Source: Clostridiales bacterium (GTDB lineage: Bacteria; Bacillota; Clostridia; Oscillospirales; Feifaniaceae). From it: DNA of 52,121 bases. How positions within the stretch are numbered: position 1 is the stretch's first letter; every line of letters begins with the position of its first letter. This document shows, piece by piece, positions 22,121 through 30,290 of the stretch. The notes below the pieces were generated by a model. It was not told the DNA's origin, did no database searches, and worked only from the letters and a program-made list of their open reading frames with translations. The translations under genes were made by a program, and so were the position numbers. The stretch covers positions 1 through 52,121 of the forward strand of contig JAAYBB010000017.1 of assembly GCA_012719075.1 (NCBI GenBank), written 5' to 3'.

Positions 22121-22992
22121 GCCGCCGCCTGCAGCTTGGCGACCTCCAGCCTGCGCCGGTAGTCCTGCTGCTCGGCCTCGGCCGCAAGCTGCTGCCGGCT
22201 CTGCTCCTGCCTCTGCGCCTGCTGCTGCGCGGTAAAGTCAAACTGCTGCTGCCAGCGCTGCTCCTCGAGCAGGCTCCGGTAGAGCGACTGCAGGGCCTCG
22301 GCCTGCCTTGCGGCATTTTCGGCGGCGGCCTGCGCGGCCTCGATGCCGCCCTTGGCCCGCAGCTCGGCAATCGCGGCGTCGAGCTGCTCCTGCGTGCGGC
22401 GCCGCGCCAGGTCCCCCTGGTACAGGTTCTCCTGGTAGGCGGTCCCCAGCGCCGTGAGCGCGCTCTCGGTCACGCCGCCCTGCAGCCCGTGGCGGGACAG
22501 CGCGGTCGGCAGCGCCTGCAGGTCCCGCATGTACTGGATGTAGGCCTGCCGCGCCATGGCCTCGTAGTCGGCCGTGGCGGCCTCCTTCTGCGCGTCCAGC
22601 CGGCCGGCCTCCAGCTCCACGGCCCGCCGCAGCGCCTGCTGCTGTGCGGCCGTGGCCTCCTCGTACCGGCGCTGCAGCGCCGAGGTCTGCAGCCCGATCG
22701 CGCCCGACGGGGCCGGCGCGCCGACGACGGCGGGGGCGACACCCCCATGGGGGTTGTACGCGGCGGTGGCGTTGTTCCAACCGCCCGGCTGGCTGAGCTC
22801 GGTCCAGCCGCTCACGGTCTGGTTCGAGGCCCAGTCGGGGTTTTTCGTCCCCTGCGCCTGCAGGTGGTCCAGCTTGTTCTGCCGCTGCCGCAGCAGCTCG
22901 TCGCGCGCCTGCCGGTCCCTGGTTCCGGCAATCAGCAGCGAGTAGTCGGCAATGTCGGGGTCATACCCCAGTGTCTGATTGTAAGCCATCAT
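22069..22992 (-). CDS. Ala/Gln-rich phage structural-type protein, probably frameshifted at its end
   Basis: 307 residues as read. Start is either of two adjacent ATGs (22990-22992 or 22987-22989) behind GGGAGGGAG. The middle and C-terminal parts are long alpha-helical, Ala/Gln/Arg-rich coiled-coil-like (residues about 100-270), containing LSRHGLQGGVTESAL. Such helical proteins occur in tail regions of podovirus-like phages, possibly ejection or tail-assembly proteins; function is inference. The last ~20 residues (after AKLQAAAG) become Arg/Pro-rich and look out of frame. Confidence 0.7.
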   Translation of the reverse strand: MMAYNQTLGYDPDIADYSLLIAGTRDRQARDELLRQRQNKLDHLQAQGTKNPDWASNQTVSGWTELSQPGGWNNATAAYNPHGGVAPAVVGAPAPSGAIGLQTSALQRRYEEATAAQQQALRRAVELEAGRLDAQKEAATADYEAMARQAYIQYMRDLQALPTALSRHGLQGGVTESALTALGTAYQENLYQGDLARRRTQEQLDAAIAELRAKGGIEAAQAAAENAARQAEALQSLYRSLLEEQRWQQQFDFTAQQQAQRQEQSRQQLAAEAEQQDYRRRLEVAKLQAAAGPRGRRPRSRRWSGRP

Positions 22993-23015
22993 GCTCCCTC
23001 CCGGCCCCTGCGAGC

Positions 23016-24458
23016 CTATCTGAACGCGACGTACTGGACCCGCTTGCCCTCCACGTTGAAGTGGGTTTGCAGGCCGTGGGTCACCAGAAAGCCGCGCTCG
23101 GTGACCTGTATGGCGTTTGGAACGTCGTAGCTGCTGTAGGGCAGCTCCCTTGTGGCGATGCCCGTGTAGCCCGACACATTGCGGACGACGTTGGTCGTGG
23201 TCGACGTCAGGCTCGCGCCGTCCAGCCGCAAAATGACCGCCGAGGGGGCAAAGCCCAGCTCGATCTCCTGCGTGTCGCCGTAGTCGACGCCGTTGCCGGT
23301 GTAGCAGCCCGCTTTGACGGCCGAGCGCTCAACCGGCGGCTCGTAGACATAGCCGGTGCAGGCCGAGCCCAGCTCGAGCTTGGCCCAGATGAGGCCGAGC
23401 TCGGTCGAGGGCTGCGGCAGCCGGACGACAAACTCCAGCACCGAGGCGTTGGTCAGCGCGCCGGGCTGAAAGGTCAGCAGGTGCTGGACCGTCGACCCCA
23501 GCGCGTCCACGCCGCTGGTGTAGAGCGGCGAGCTGTGGGCGACGACCTCCGAGGTCTCGCCCTGCCACACCCGCACTTCGAGCTGCCGCGGCCGGATGTC
23601 CTCGGGCGTACAGAACAGCGAAAAGGTCAGTGTGCGGCTGCTGAGGTGCCCCAAGCCGCTCCTGCGCTGCACCAGCTCGACCAGGCCGCCGCTGCCGCTG
23701 CGCAGGCGGATTCGCCCGCTGCCCTGCACGTCGGCCAGCTGGCCGTTGCCCGAGGGCGAGCGCAGGGACCAGTGGTCGATGCACTGGTCGAGCTGCCCGC
23801 TGTAGCTCTGCCGGCCGCCGCTGTTTCCGGGGGAAAAGAGGTTGCTGTTGAGCAGCAGGTTGCCGTTTGTGGCCAGCAGGCCGCGGCGCGCCGTCTCGGG
23901 CAGGTCGGCCAGCTGCTGCGCAAAGGCCGCCTCGCTGCCGGCATAGCCGCCCTCCACCGCCGCCGCGTAGGCCGACTTTCCGTCAGCGCCGTCCCGCCCG
24001 GGCAGCCCCTCGCCGCCCGCCTGACCAACCCCCTGCACATAGGTGACGCCCCCCTCCACCCAGACGTTGGCGTCCACAAACTGCAGCCGATCGGTCGGGG
24101 CGGTGCTCTGCCCGTGGGTGTTGAAGATGCTGTGCCCCGTCGGCGGCGCGCTCCAGCTGCCCTCCTGCCTGACCTCCAGCCGGCCGTCTTCGCGCCGGCG
24201 CAGCTGGTCGATGTCGGGCGAGAGCACCGCCCGGTCCAGCTTCAGGCCCTGGCGGGTGCCGACCGAGGCCGCCCCCTCGGCGCCGTACAGCGTGTCGATC
24301 ACGGCGTTGAAGCGGGGGACCACCACCTCCTTGGTCAGCGCGTCAAAGCGCCTTTTGAGCCAGTCGGCCTGCCCCGTCACCTGGTCGGGCAGGCCGGTGA
24401 CGTCCCGCCCGCTGTAGTCGCCGGCTGTGATTTTATAGCTTTCGATGGACATGGCCAT
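23016..24458 (-). CDS. Phage tail fibre / receptor-binding-type protein
   Basis: 480 residues. The N-terminal ~60 residues (ITAGDYSGRDVTGLPDQV) look like a tail-attachment segment. A short collagen-like piece, GLPGRDGADGKSAYAAAVEG (about residues 153-172), leads into the motif often seen before C-terminal fibre domains (GSEAAFAQQLADL). The C-terminal ~280 residues are beta-rich, with NLLLNSNLFSPGN and FSLFCTPEDI, resembling a carbohydrate-binding or jelly-roll fold. Position after the beta-propeller tail protein fits a fibre. Precise receptor unknown. Confidence 0.75.
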   Translation of the reverse strand: MAMSIESYKITAGDYSGRDVTGLPDQVTGQADWLKRRFDALTKEVVVPRFNAVIDTLYGAEGAASVGTRQGLKLDRAVLSPDIDQLRRREDGRLEVRQEGSWSAPPTGHSIFNTHGQSTAPTDRLQFVDANVWVEGGVTYVQGVGQAGGEGLPGRDGADGKSAYAAAVEGGYAGSEAAFAQQLADLPETARRGLLATNGNLLLNSNLFSPGNSGGRQSYSGQLDQCIDHWSLRSPSGNGQLADVQGSGRIRLRSGSGGLVELVQRRSGLGHLSSRTLTFSLFCTPEDIRPRQLEVRVWQGETSEVVAHSSPLYTSGVDALGSTVQHLLTFQPGALTNASVLEFVVRLPQPSTELGLIWAKLELGSACTGYVYEPPVERSAVKAGCYTGNGVDYGDTQEIELGFAPSAVILRLDGASLTSTTTNVVRNVSGYTGIATRELPYSSYDVPNAIQVTERGFLVTHGLQTHFNVEGKRVQYVAFR

Positions 24459-24464
24459 CCCTCC

Positions 24465-26309
24465 TCATCGTTTGGATCTGCCCCTGCAAAAGCGCTTGAC
24501 GATGCCCAGCACGCCCAGCCCCTCGTACAGCTCGCCGTTGCGCACCACGATCTGCAGCGTCAGGTAGTTGCGGCAGGCGGTGCGGAAGGGCAGCAGCTGC
24601 GCGCCGGCCCCAAGGTCGAAGGAAAACCGGCCAAAGTCGACGCGCTGCCAGTCAAAGCGGTCGATGATGGTCCGCAGCGCCGGGATGTCCCGCTCGCCGT
24701 CGGTGGCCAGCAGCACCGTGACGCTGCCCCGCGCATAGGGCCTGACCTGCACGCCGCAGCCGCGGCGCAGCAGGCTCTTGTGCTGCATGAAGTCGCCGTC
24801 GTCGTCCTCGCGCGTGCGCCACTCGCAGACGATGGGCTGCCCGTCGTCGTGGTACTGCCCCACCCCCTCGACGTCGCTGTTGAAGCGGCAGACCCAGCCG
24901 TCGGCCGTGCCGAAAAACAGCTCCCCGTCCAGTTCCAGAAAACAGACGGCCGGAATGTTGTCCCAGTGGTAGCACTCGTAGACGTAGTCGTTCTCGCTGC
25001 CCGAGCGCCAGGCCTTTCGCTGGGTGCCGTCCAGCAGGTAGGCGCGGCCGTTGACGCAGATCATGCAGCGCCCCTCCCAGTTGACCGCCACCGCCCGCTC
25101 GAGGCCGGGCTCGCGGCAGAGCTGCGGATCGGCGAAGTGGGAGCGGTTTTGCACGGTCCGCTCGTCCGAAATGGCGCTGCCGGCAATGGCGTAGACCCCG
25201 GTGCGGGACAGGAACAGCGGCTCGTCCAGGATGCTGCTGACCGACCGGTGGGACAGCGCCCCGACGCCGGCCACCCCCTGCCGCACCGGGAAGACCACCT
25301 CGCTCCCCATCAGCTCGGCCCTGCGCAGGAAGATCGTGGCGTCCTGCGCGTTCTCCTGCTTGAGGATGGCCAGGCTGTCCCCCACCGGCGCATAGCCGGT
25401 GATGGCGGTGCCGGGGGCCCCGATCTCGGCGTAGCCGAGGTCGGGGAAGTAGGTCGGGTCCTTGAGGGCGCTGTGCCAGTCGGTGCTCTGGTGCTCGGGG
25501 TTGCCGGACAAAAACCAGTAGTCGGCGTCGCCGGCGCCGTAGCTCATGCCAAAGCGGCAGCCGGCAATGCGCCGCTCGTAGTCCTCCACCCGCCGCCGGT
25601 AGGTGATCTGCAGGTTGTCCTGGCCCGCCACGGTCGGCGCCTGCGGCGCCGTTTGAAAGGTCACGGTCCCCTTTTCCAAATCGACGGTCAGCGACGCGAC
25701 GTCGACCGGCTCCCCGTCCCGCAGCACCTCGGTCACCGCGTCGATGCCGGCGGCCGAGAGCTGGTAGGTCCTGCTGCTGCCGTCGGCCAGGAAGGAGTCC
25801 CTGCGGCGGTCGCAGAGCAGGTTGATGCTCTCGTAGACCGTCCCGCCGCCGGCCGGCGCGCGGGAGAGCGTCACGGTGGGCACATAGGCCACCTCGCCCA
25901 CCGGCCGCACCTGCTCGCCGTCGTAGCAGAGGTATTCGCGGCCGGTCAGCAGGTAGAGCAAGTCGCCCGACACAAAGGCGAAGGAGGGCGCGCTGTTGAC
26001 CCCCTCGTAAATCAGCCGGGGCGTGGGGCCGGTGTCCCAGGCGTAGAGCTTGGTCCCGCCGTGGATCAGCCGGCAGTCTCGCTCGCGGAAGCTGGCGTAG
26101 AAAATGCCGTTGCAGGGTGCCTCGACCTGGGTCAGCCGGCGCCAGCCCGTGCGCTTTTGCGGGTGTCCGCCGCTGTCCGAGATCAGGTTGGGGGCCCAGG
26201 GCGAGCGGCTGGGATCGATGCGCGTGGAGTCGGTGGAGAAGTCCACGCCCTTGAAGCTGCCGTAGACCGTGCGCTCCACCGCCCTTGCGGCCGGAAGCCG
26301 GAAGTTCAC
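24465..26309 (-). CDS. Beta-propeller-type phage tail/DNA stabilisation protein (P22 gp10-like)
   Basis: 614 residues, beta-rich with repeated short blades (GTKLYAWDTG, GDLLYLLTGREYLC, YAIAGSAISDE, NGRAYLLDGT, FFGTADGWVCRFN). The N-terminus SFKGVDFSTDSTRIDPSRSP resembles the start of gp10-type packaged DNA stabilisation proteins, which plug the portal in short-tailed phages. It overlaps the upstream connector-like gene by 4 bases. Assignment rests on overall pattern and gene order, not on a catalytic motif. Confidence 0.7.
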   Translation of the reverse strand: MNFRLPAARAVERTVYGSFKGVDFSTDSTRIDPSRSPWAPNLISDSGGHPQKRTGWRRLTQVEAPCNGIFYASFRERDCRLIHGGTKLYAWDTGPTPRLIYEGVNSAPSFAFVSGDLLYLLTGREYLCYDGEQVRPVGEVAYVPTVTLSRAPAGGGTVYESINLLCDRRRDSFLADGSSRTYQLSAAGIDAVTEVLRDGEPVDVASLTVDLEKGTVTFQTAPQAPTVAGQDNLQITYRRRVEDYERRIAGCRFGMSYGAGDADYWFLSGNPEHQSTDWHSALKDPTYFPDLGYAEIGAPGTAITGYAPVGDSLAILKQENAQDATIFLRRAELMGSEVVFPVRQGVAGVGALSHRSVSSILDEPLFLSRTGVYAIAGSAISDERTVQNRSHFADPQLCREPGLERAVAVNWEGRCMICVNGRAYLLDGTQRKAWRSGSENDYVYECYHWDNIPAVCFLELDGELFFGTADGWVCRFNSDVEGVGQYHDDGQPIVCEWRTREDDDGDFMQHKSLLRRGCGVQVRPYARGSVTVLLATDGERDIPALRTIIDRFDWQRVDFGRFSFDLGAGAQLLPFRTACRNYLTLQIVVRNGELYEGLGVLGIVKRFCRGRSKR

Positions 26310-26932
26310 CGCGCCACCCCCCGGTACCAGCCGCGGGCCGAGCGGAAGCGCAGGCCCCCACGCCCAGCCGGCGTGGCCGCCGCAAGCCGCTGCAGCCCCA
26401 GCTCAAACTCGTTGCGCAGCTGCACCGCGGCCGGCAGGTCGTCCTCCTTATAGAGCTGGCTCGCGACATAGAGCGGCAGCAGCGCCGCGGCGTCGGGGTC
26501 GATCGGCAGCTCGAAGCTGTCGGGGGTGTCCGGCCCGATCTCGGGCGGCAGCGTGTGGCAGTGGAGGTGCCACTGGCCGGCGCAGTTGGGCAGCAGCAGC
26601 GCGCCGTCCGGCTCCAGCAGGTAGTCGGCGGTCCGCTCGGTCACGCCGCGCGCCTCGCGGTAGACGCCGCCCGGCGCCAGGTTGAAAAAGTGCTCGCACA
26701 GCGCCCGCAGGTCGTGCCGCCGGAAGGCGGCCTCCCCCTCTCTGCCCGCCTGCTCGATGCACAGGCGGCGCAGGATCGGGCGGGCGGCCGTGGCGATCAG
26801 CAGCAGCGCCTCGTTGACCGGGGCCCGCATCCGGTCGATGTAGGGCTCGCTGTCCCGCGAGCGGCTGAGGTGGTCGTCGCCGGCCGCCTGCATCTTCTGC
26901 AGCGCGATCACCTTGAGTTCTCCAAGCGTCAT
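26306..26932 (-). CDS. Phage head-tail connector-like protein
   Basis: 208 residues; ATG 26930-26932 follows a GGGAGTGAGG site. N-terminal helices (MTLGELKVIALQKMQAAG), and a C-terminal pattern typical of phage adaptor proteins: LPIDPDAAALLPLYVASQLY then DDLPAAVQLRNEFELGLQRL. In short-tailed phages this slot between coat and the gp10-type gene holds the gp4-type adaptor. The identification is by position and pattern. Confidence 0.65.
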   Translation of the reverse strand: MTLGELKVIALQKMQAAGDDHLSRSRDSEPYIDRMRAPVNEALLLIATAARPILRRLCIEQAGREGEAAFRRHDLRALCEHFFNLAPGGVYREARGVTERTADYLLEPDGALLLPNCAGQWHLHCHTLPPEIGPDTPDSFELPIDPDAAALLPLYVASQLYKEDDLPAAVQLRNEFELGLQRLAAATPAGRGGLRFRSARGWYRGVAR

Positions 26933-26951
26933 TGGCCTCACTCCCTTCGGG

Positions 26952-26980
26952 GGCGGGGAGGGGGACTTCCCCTCCCCGCC
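26952..26980 (-). terminator. Strong hairpin between coat and connector genes
   Basis: Twelve-base perfect GC arms (GGCGGGGAGGGG and complement) with a 5-base loop, no T-run. It could be a partial terminator or mRNA-stabilising hairpin 3' of the coat gene. Confidence 0.5.
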
Positions 26981-27005
26981 GGCTGCTCGGTTGCCGCGCG
27001 GGGCA

Positions 27006-27890
27006 TCAGTCCAGCAGGGTGCCGGAGAACCCCTCGCCGCACAGCGCAATGGCGCGCCAGTTGTTGAAGCCCGCGCCGAAGCGGGCGCGTCCGCGCCACA
27101 CGTTGGCGTCGGTCTCGGGCTCGATGTCGCTGCGCACGGTCAGCGGCAGGCGGTCGAGCCAGGGCAGGCACATGTAGTCGCTGTTGAACTTGCTGTCCAG
27201 CAGCATGAAGTAGGGCTTGCCGGCCAGCGTCTTGGGCAGGTAGTTCCAGACCAGCACGCGCCACAGCCCCATCTGGAAGTTGTAGGCGTGGTTCGGGCTG
27301 CGGGGGTCCAGCTCGCTGCCGATGGCCTCGAGCACCGCGCGCTTGAGCGGCGCCGCGTTCGGGATCACGATGGTGTCGGGCGAGACGTTGAGCAGGTTGC
27401 CGTCGTCGTCGCGGAAGTCCTGCATCTTCTCCTGCACCCGGTCCAGCGACTCGAGTGAAAAGGCGACCTTGAACAGGTTGCTCTGGTCGTCGCAGCCCTC
27501 GGTGATCGAGCCGTGCGCGGTCGAGAACAGCGGCTGGCCGTCGGCGCTGACGGTGGCATAGCTGCCGATGTCGGGGTTGTCGGCCCGGATGGCCAGGAGC
27601 TCCCGCTCGAGCAGCAGCGCGCCGCTCACCGCCTGTTCAAGCTGCGCATCCGCACCGGCCTCCACCCACCCGGGCTCCTCCGTCGGTGGGGGCGCATCCG
27701 CCTGCGGCAGCGGCCCGTCTGCTTCCGGCGGCGGCGCACCCTCCGCCGGCAGGGCGCCCACCTGCGGGTCCTCTCCGGCCGTGTCCGCCGGCGGTCCCTG
27801 CGCCGCCCCAGGCACTTCCCAGGCCGCCGTCGGCGGCCCCTGTTCTGCCGGCCCCTCCGGCAGCAAACCCTCCTGCAACATGTCCTGCAT
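27006..27890 (-). CDS. Scaffold-coat fusion: Pro-rich scaffold N-terminus joined to C-terminal half of a major capsid protein
   Basis: 294 residues. Residues 1-85 are Pro/Glu/Ala-rich and low complexity; 84-108 (LEQAVSGALLLERELLAIRA) reads like the helix of phage scaffolding proteins. From about residue 111 the sequence becomes coat-like: SADGQPLFSTAHGSITEG (115-132), DTIVIPNAAPLKRAV, MGLWRVLVWNYLPK, KPYFMLLDSKFNSDYM and a closing NNWRAIALCGEGF, the C-terminal half of an HK97-fold coat. The coat N-terminal arm, E-loop and spine helix are missing. No separate full-length coat gene exists in the cassette. Probably an in-frame deletion; alternatively a short dedicated protein. Confidence 0.7.
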   Translation of the reverse strand: MQDMLQEGLLPEGPAEQGPPTAAWEVPGAAQGPPADTAGEDPQVGALPAEGAPPPEADGPLPQADAPPPTEEPGWVEAGADAQLEQAVSGALLLERELLAIRADNPDIGSYATVSADGQPLFSTAHGSITEGCDDQSNLFKVAFSLESLDRVQEKMQDFRDDDGNLLNVSPDTIVIPNAAPLKRAVLEAIGSELDPRSPNHAYNFQMGLWRVLVWNYLPKTLAGKPYFMLLDSKFNSDYMCLPWLDRLPLTVRSDIEPETDANVWRGRARFGAGFNNWRAIALCGEGFSGTLLD

Positions 27891-27902
27891 ACCTCTCCTC
27901 CC

Positions 27903-28022
27903 CTAGCGGCCCCTCAGATCGCCGCCGGTCTTGACGGTCGGCGCCGGCCTGTGCCCGCCCTTGTGGACCGGCTCGATGACTTGGCTGCCGCTTGGCTTGA
28001 CCTTTCCCTGGTATCCCGACAT
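27903..28022 (-). CDS. Small basic phage protein (39 residues), unknown
   Basis: ATG 28020-28022 lies behind AAAGGGGGTGAGGGA. Product starts MSGYQGKVKPSGSQVIEPV and ends GGDLRGR; Lys/Gly/Pro-rich and probably unstructured. It is translated between the zinc-ribbon mini-gene and the scaffold-coat gene. No family recognised; reality supported by the strong ribosome site and tight packing. Confidence 0.6.
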   Translation of the reverse strand: MSGYQGKVKPSGSQVIEPVHKGGHRPAPTVKTGGDLRGR

Positions 28023-28036
28023 TCCCTCACCCCCTT

Positions 28037-28153
28037 TCAGGTGTCGCCGCGCCCGCAGGCCGGGCAGCGGCGGTTGATGCAGCGCGCCTCGGGGCGCCCG
28101 AGGGCGTCAAAGAAGCACAGCCTCTTCTCGATCCCGCAGATGGGGCAGAGCAT
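28037..28153 (-). CDS. Zinc-ribbon mini-protein (38 residues)
   Basis: ATG 28151-28153 lies inside the portal gene end in another frame (47-base overlap). Product starts MLCPICGIEKRLCFF and ends CPACGRGDT: a CPxCG pair and a CPACG pair about 28 residues apart, a classical treble-clef/zinc-ribbon layout. No ribosome site is ideal, but the four cysteines in register and the packed gene order argue it is real. Role unknown. Confidence 0.6.
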   Translation of the reverse strand: MLCPICGIEKRLCFFDALGRPEARCINRRCPACGRGDT

Positions 28154-29870
28154 CGGTATCCCCCCTCTCCCCCCGCCGGCGCTCAAGCTGCTCCCGCGTA
28201 TCTTTTGCGCCCGGATAGTGCAGCAGCTCCAGCTTGCTCCAGTACAGAATTAAGGTCTCCAACTCTCCGGGGTTGCCAAAGGCGCCGTTTTGCAGGCTGC
28301 GCAGCGTCTCCTCCCACATGGCCTGCCGGTTGGCGGCCAGCGAGGCCGCCGCGTCGACGCTGAACAGAAAGTGGTCGTTCCAGAACCACTCGCCCTCCCC
28401 GTCCTGCTGCAAAAAGGCGTAGCGGTCGAAGTGCAGCACCTCGGTCCCGCCCGAGAGCGTGCGCCGGGCCACGGCCCGCGGCTCGTCGGCATAGGCCAGC
28501 AGAAACTTGAACATCAGCGCAAACAGCTCGGCATAGGCCGCCTGCTTCATGATGCGGCGGGACTCCAGCCGCCCGGCCGTCTGGGCCGCCGCAAACTGCT
28601 TGGCCACGCCCGAGTGGGCGGTGCTGTCGCTGCGGCCCTGAAAGCTGTCGGTCAGGCCCAGCACCTGCCGCCCCGACTGGTAGCTGTACTCGAGGTAGGC
28701 CAGGTCCTTGCCGATGTCGGGCTGGATGGTCAGCACGTCGATCATGGCCTTCTGGGCCGGGCTGTCCAGCTCCACCACCTTGAGCTCCTCGTCGGTGGTG
28801 CGGATGGCCAGCTGCCGTGGCAGCGTGACGATGGAGCCCCCCTTGCCGATCTTCTCCTCAATGCGGGTGGTCACCTTTTTGATGGTGTTCTGCTGGTCGC
28901 GGATCTTGTCCACGTCGCTGTCGCCGAGCAGCTGCCCGTACAGCGAGACGTTCTTGCGCAGCACCAGCGGAAAGCAGCCCGGTTTGTAGTGCGGGATGCC
29001 GGCCGGGCGCCCGGCCGCGGCCGGCAGAAAGGCCTCCTCCCGCTCGCGGAAGGCATGGCCGCCGCAGTGCGCACAGACCGCCCCCATCGGCTCCCCGCAG
29101 GCCTCGCAGAGGCGAACCCGCCTGGCCTGGTAGTCCTCAAGCTGTTGCAGCACCTGGTCCTCGGCCCAGCGGAACAGGCCGATGCCGCCCGAGCGGTTGC
29201 GGTAGTAAGCGGTGTACTGCGTAAGCGTCTCGTCCGGCGCGGCGGCGCCCTCGTTTGGCTGCCCCAGCGGGACGCCATACCGCCGCTCCAGCCGCTCTCT
29301 GGTCTGCAGCCGCTCGACGATGACATAGTCCATGTCCTCAAGCCGCAGCACGCCGGGCTGCCCGAGCACCTGTCGCGGGTGCAGCAGCGACACCGAGAGC
29401 TCGCCGCCCGGGTGGGCGCCGCCCGCCCCGCTGTCCCACTCGACCAGAAAGAAGTCGCCGCCCTGGATCGGCGTGGTGCGCTCGTCCATGTCGTTGAGCA
29501 CCTCAAAGGGCAGGCGGTCCAGCTCGCCGCGCAGCAGGTCCTCGATCAGCGCGGCCAGCGGCCGGTCCTCGAGGTGGCGGGGCGTCACCTTGGGCTGCGG
29601 AATGGTGCTCTCGACCAGGCCCTCGATCGACTCGGCCACGATGTTGCGCACCACGGTGGCGGGGGCGGTCCCCTCGCCGGATCGGGTCTCCCCCGACGCC
29701 GTCACGCGGTCGACGCTGCGGGTCCCGCGGTAGAGCGCCTCGCGCTCCTCCATGCGGGCGCGGTCGGCCGCCGCCGCCTCGGCCGCCCGCGCCGCGCGTG
29801 CCTGCCAGAGGGCCAGCAGGCCCTCGTTGTCCCGCCCGCCCGGCGGGTCTGTCCTGTGCTGTTGCTCCAT
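28107..29870 (-). CDS. Phage portal protein with an embedded zinc ribbon
   Basis: 587 residues from ATG 29868-29870, preceded by AAGGAGGGAG; the frame upstream of it is spurious. Portal features: early GTRSVDRVTASGETRSG and VRNIVAESIEGLVESTIPQP, a central IQGGDFFLVEWDSG, the SLYGQLLGDSDVDKIRDQQN block, a long helix region, and a C-terminal WNDHFLFSVDA. Portal rings form the DNA entry vertex and bind the terminase. Cysteines 255, 258, 266 and 269 (CEACG and CAHCG) form an inserted zinc ribbon, not usual in P22-type portals. Located after the large terminase as expected. Confidence 0.8.
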   Translation of the reverse strand: MEQQHRTDPPGGRDNEGLLALWQARAARAAEAAAADRARMEEREALYRGTRSVDRVTASGETRSGEGTAPATVVRNIVAESIEGLVESTIPQPKVTPRHLEDRPLAALIEDLLRGELDRLPFEVLNDMDERTTPIQGGDFFLVEWDSGAGGAHPGGELSVSLLHPRQVLGQPGVLRLEDMDYVIVERLQTRERLERRYGVPLGQPNEGAAAPDETLTQYTAYYRNRSGGIGLFRWAEDQVLQQLEDYQARRVRLCEACGEPMGAVCAHCGGHAFREREEAFLPAAAGRPAGIPHYKPGCFPLVLRKNVSLYGQLLGDSDVDKIRDQQNTIKKVTTRIEEKIGKGGSIVTLPRQLAIRTTDEELKVVELDSPAQKAMIDVLTIQPDIGKDLAYLEYSYQSGRQVLGLTDSFQGRSDSTAHSGVAKQFAAAQTAGRLESRRIMKQAAYAELFALMFKFLLAYADEPRAVARRTLSGGTEVLHFDRYAFLQQDGEGEWFWNDHFLFSVDAAASLAANRQAMWEETLRSLQNGAFGNPGELETLILYWSKLELLHYPGAKDTREQLERRRGERGDTDALPHLRDREEAVLL

Positions 29871-30041
29871 GTGCTCCCTCCTTGAATGTGCCTGACATCG
29901 CCCCCCATGCCCGTCCCCAAACGCCGACCGCCCAGAGGGGGCCGCTGGCCCCCTCCGCCGCCGCCCCGGGGTAAGCCCCATCGGGGCCCGCCCACCGGCG
30001 TCCCTCGCCGGTGAGGCGCCTTCGGCGGCCCCGGGGCGGAC

Positions 30042-30068
30042 GGCACAGGCCTGCGCCTGTGGGCGGCC
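30042..30068. repeat. Dispersed palindromic element, copy 1
   Basis: Contains CACAGGC/GCCTGTG arms followed by GGCGGCC; 26 of 27 bases match a second copy at 43982-44008 in the gcv-lplA gap. Confidence 0.6.
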
Positions 30069-30189
30069 CTGCCTTTGGGGGCGGGCGCCTCGCGCTGACC
30101 GCAACGGCCTCCCCCTTCCGGCTGAGTTAATTCCCATGTTTGCCGGTGTTGCGAGCTTTTCCCGTCACCCAACAGGCGGTTCGCATCCC

Positions 30190-30240
30190 AAATGCGGTTG
30201 CGGCCCAAATGCGGTTGCGGCCCAAATGCGGTTGCGGCCC
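30190..30240. repeat. Three perfect 17-base tandem repeats
   Basis: Unit CAAATGCGGTTGCGGCC occurs at 30190, 30207 and 30224 with no mismatch, followed by a degenerate partial copy. It lies 50 bases downstream of the large terminase stop. Confidence 0.9.
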
Positions 30241-30290
30241 AAAACGGTTCCGCGTCCCCTCCAGGCAGTGTCGCCTCCAAGACCCTGCCC

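Larger units (their letters stand above)
29871..30290. other. 420-base gene-free gap inside the phage cassette
   Basis: Between large terminase and portal, where phage genes are usually packed. It holds a CACCGGCG hairpin (29993-30013), a 27-base palindrome-containing element shared with 43982-44008, and three 17-base tandem repeats. No convincing gene on either strand. Confidence 0.6.

Noticed and set aside
22971-26453. Very long plus-strand open frame (1160 codons) opposite the phage tail genes
   Set aside because: It is the antisense of two well-supported minus-strand genes; composition is His/Val/Gln/Ala-rich as expected for the complement of GC-rich coding DNA, with no family features.
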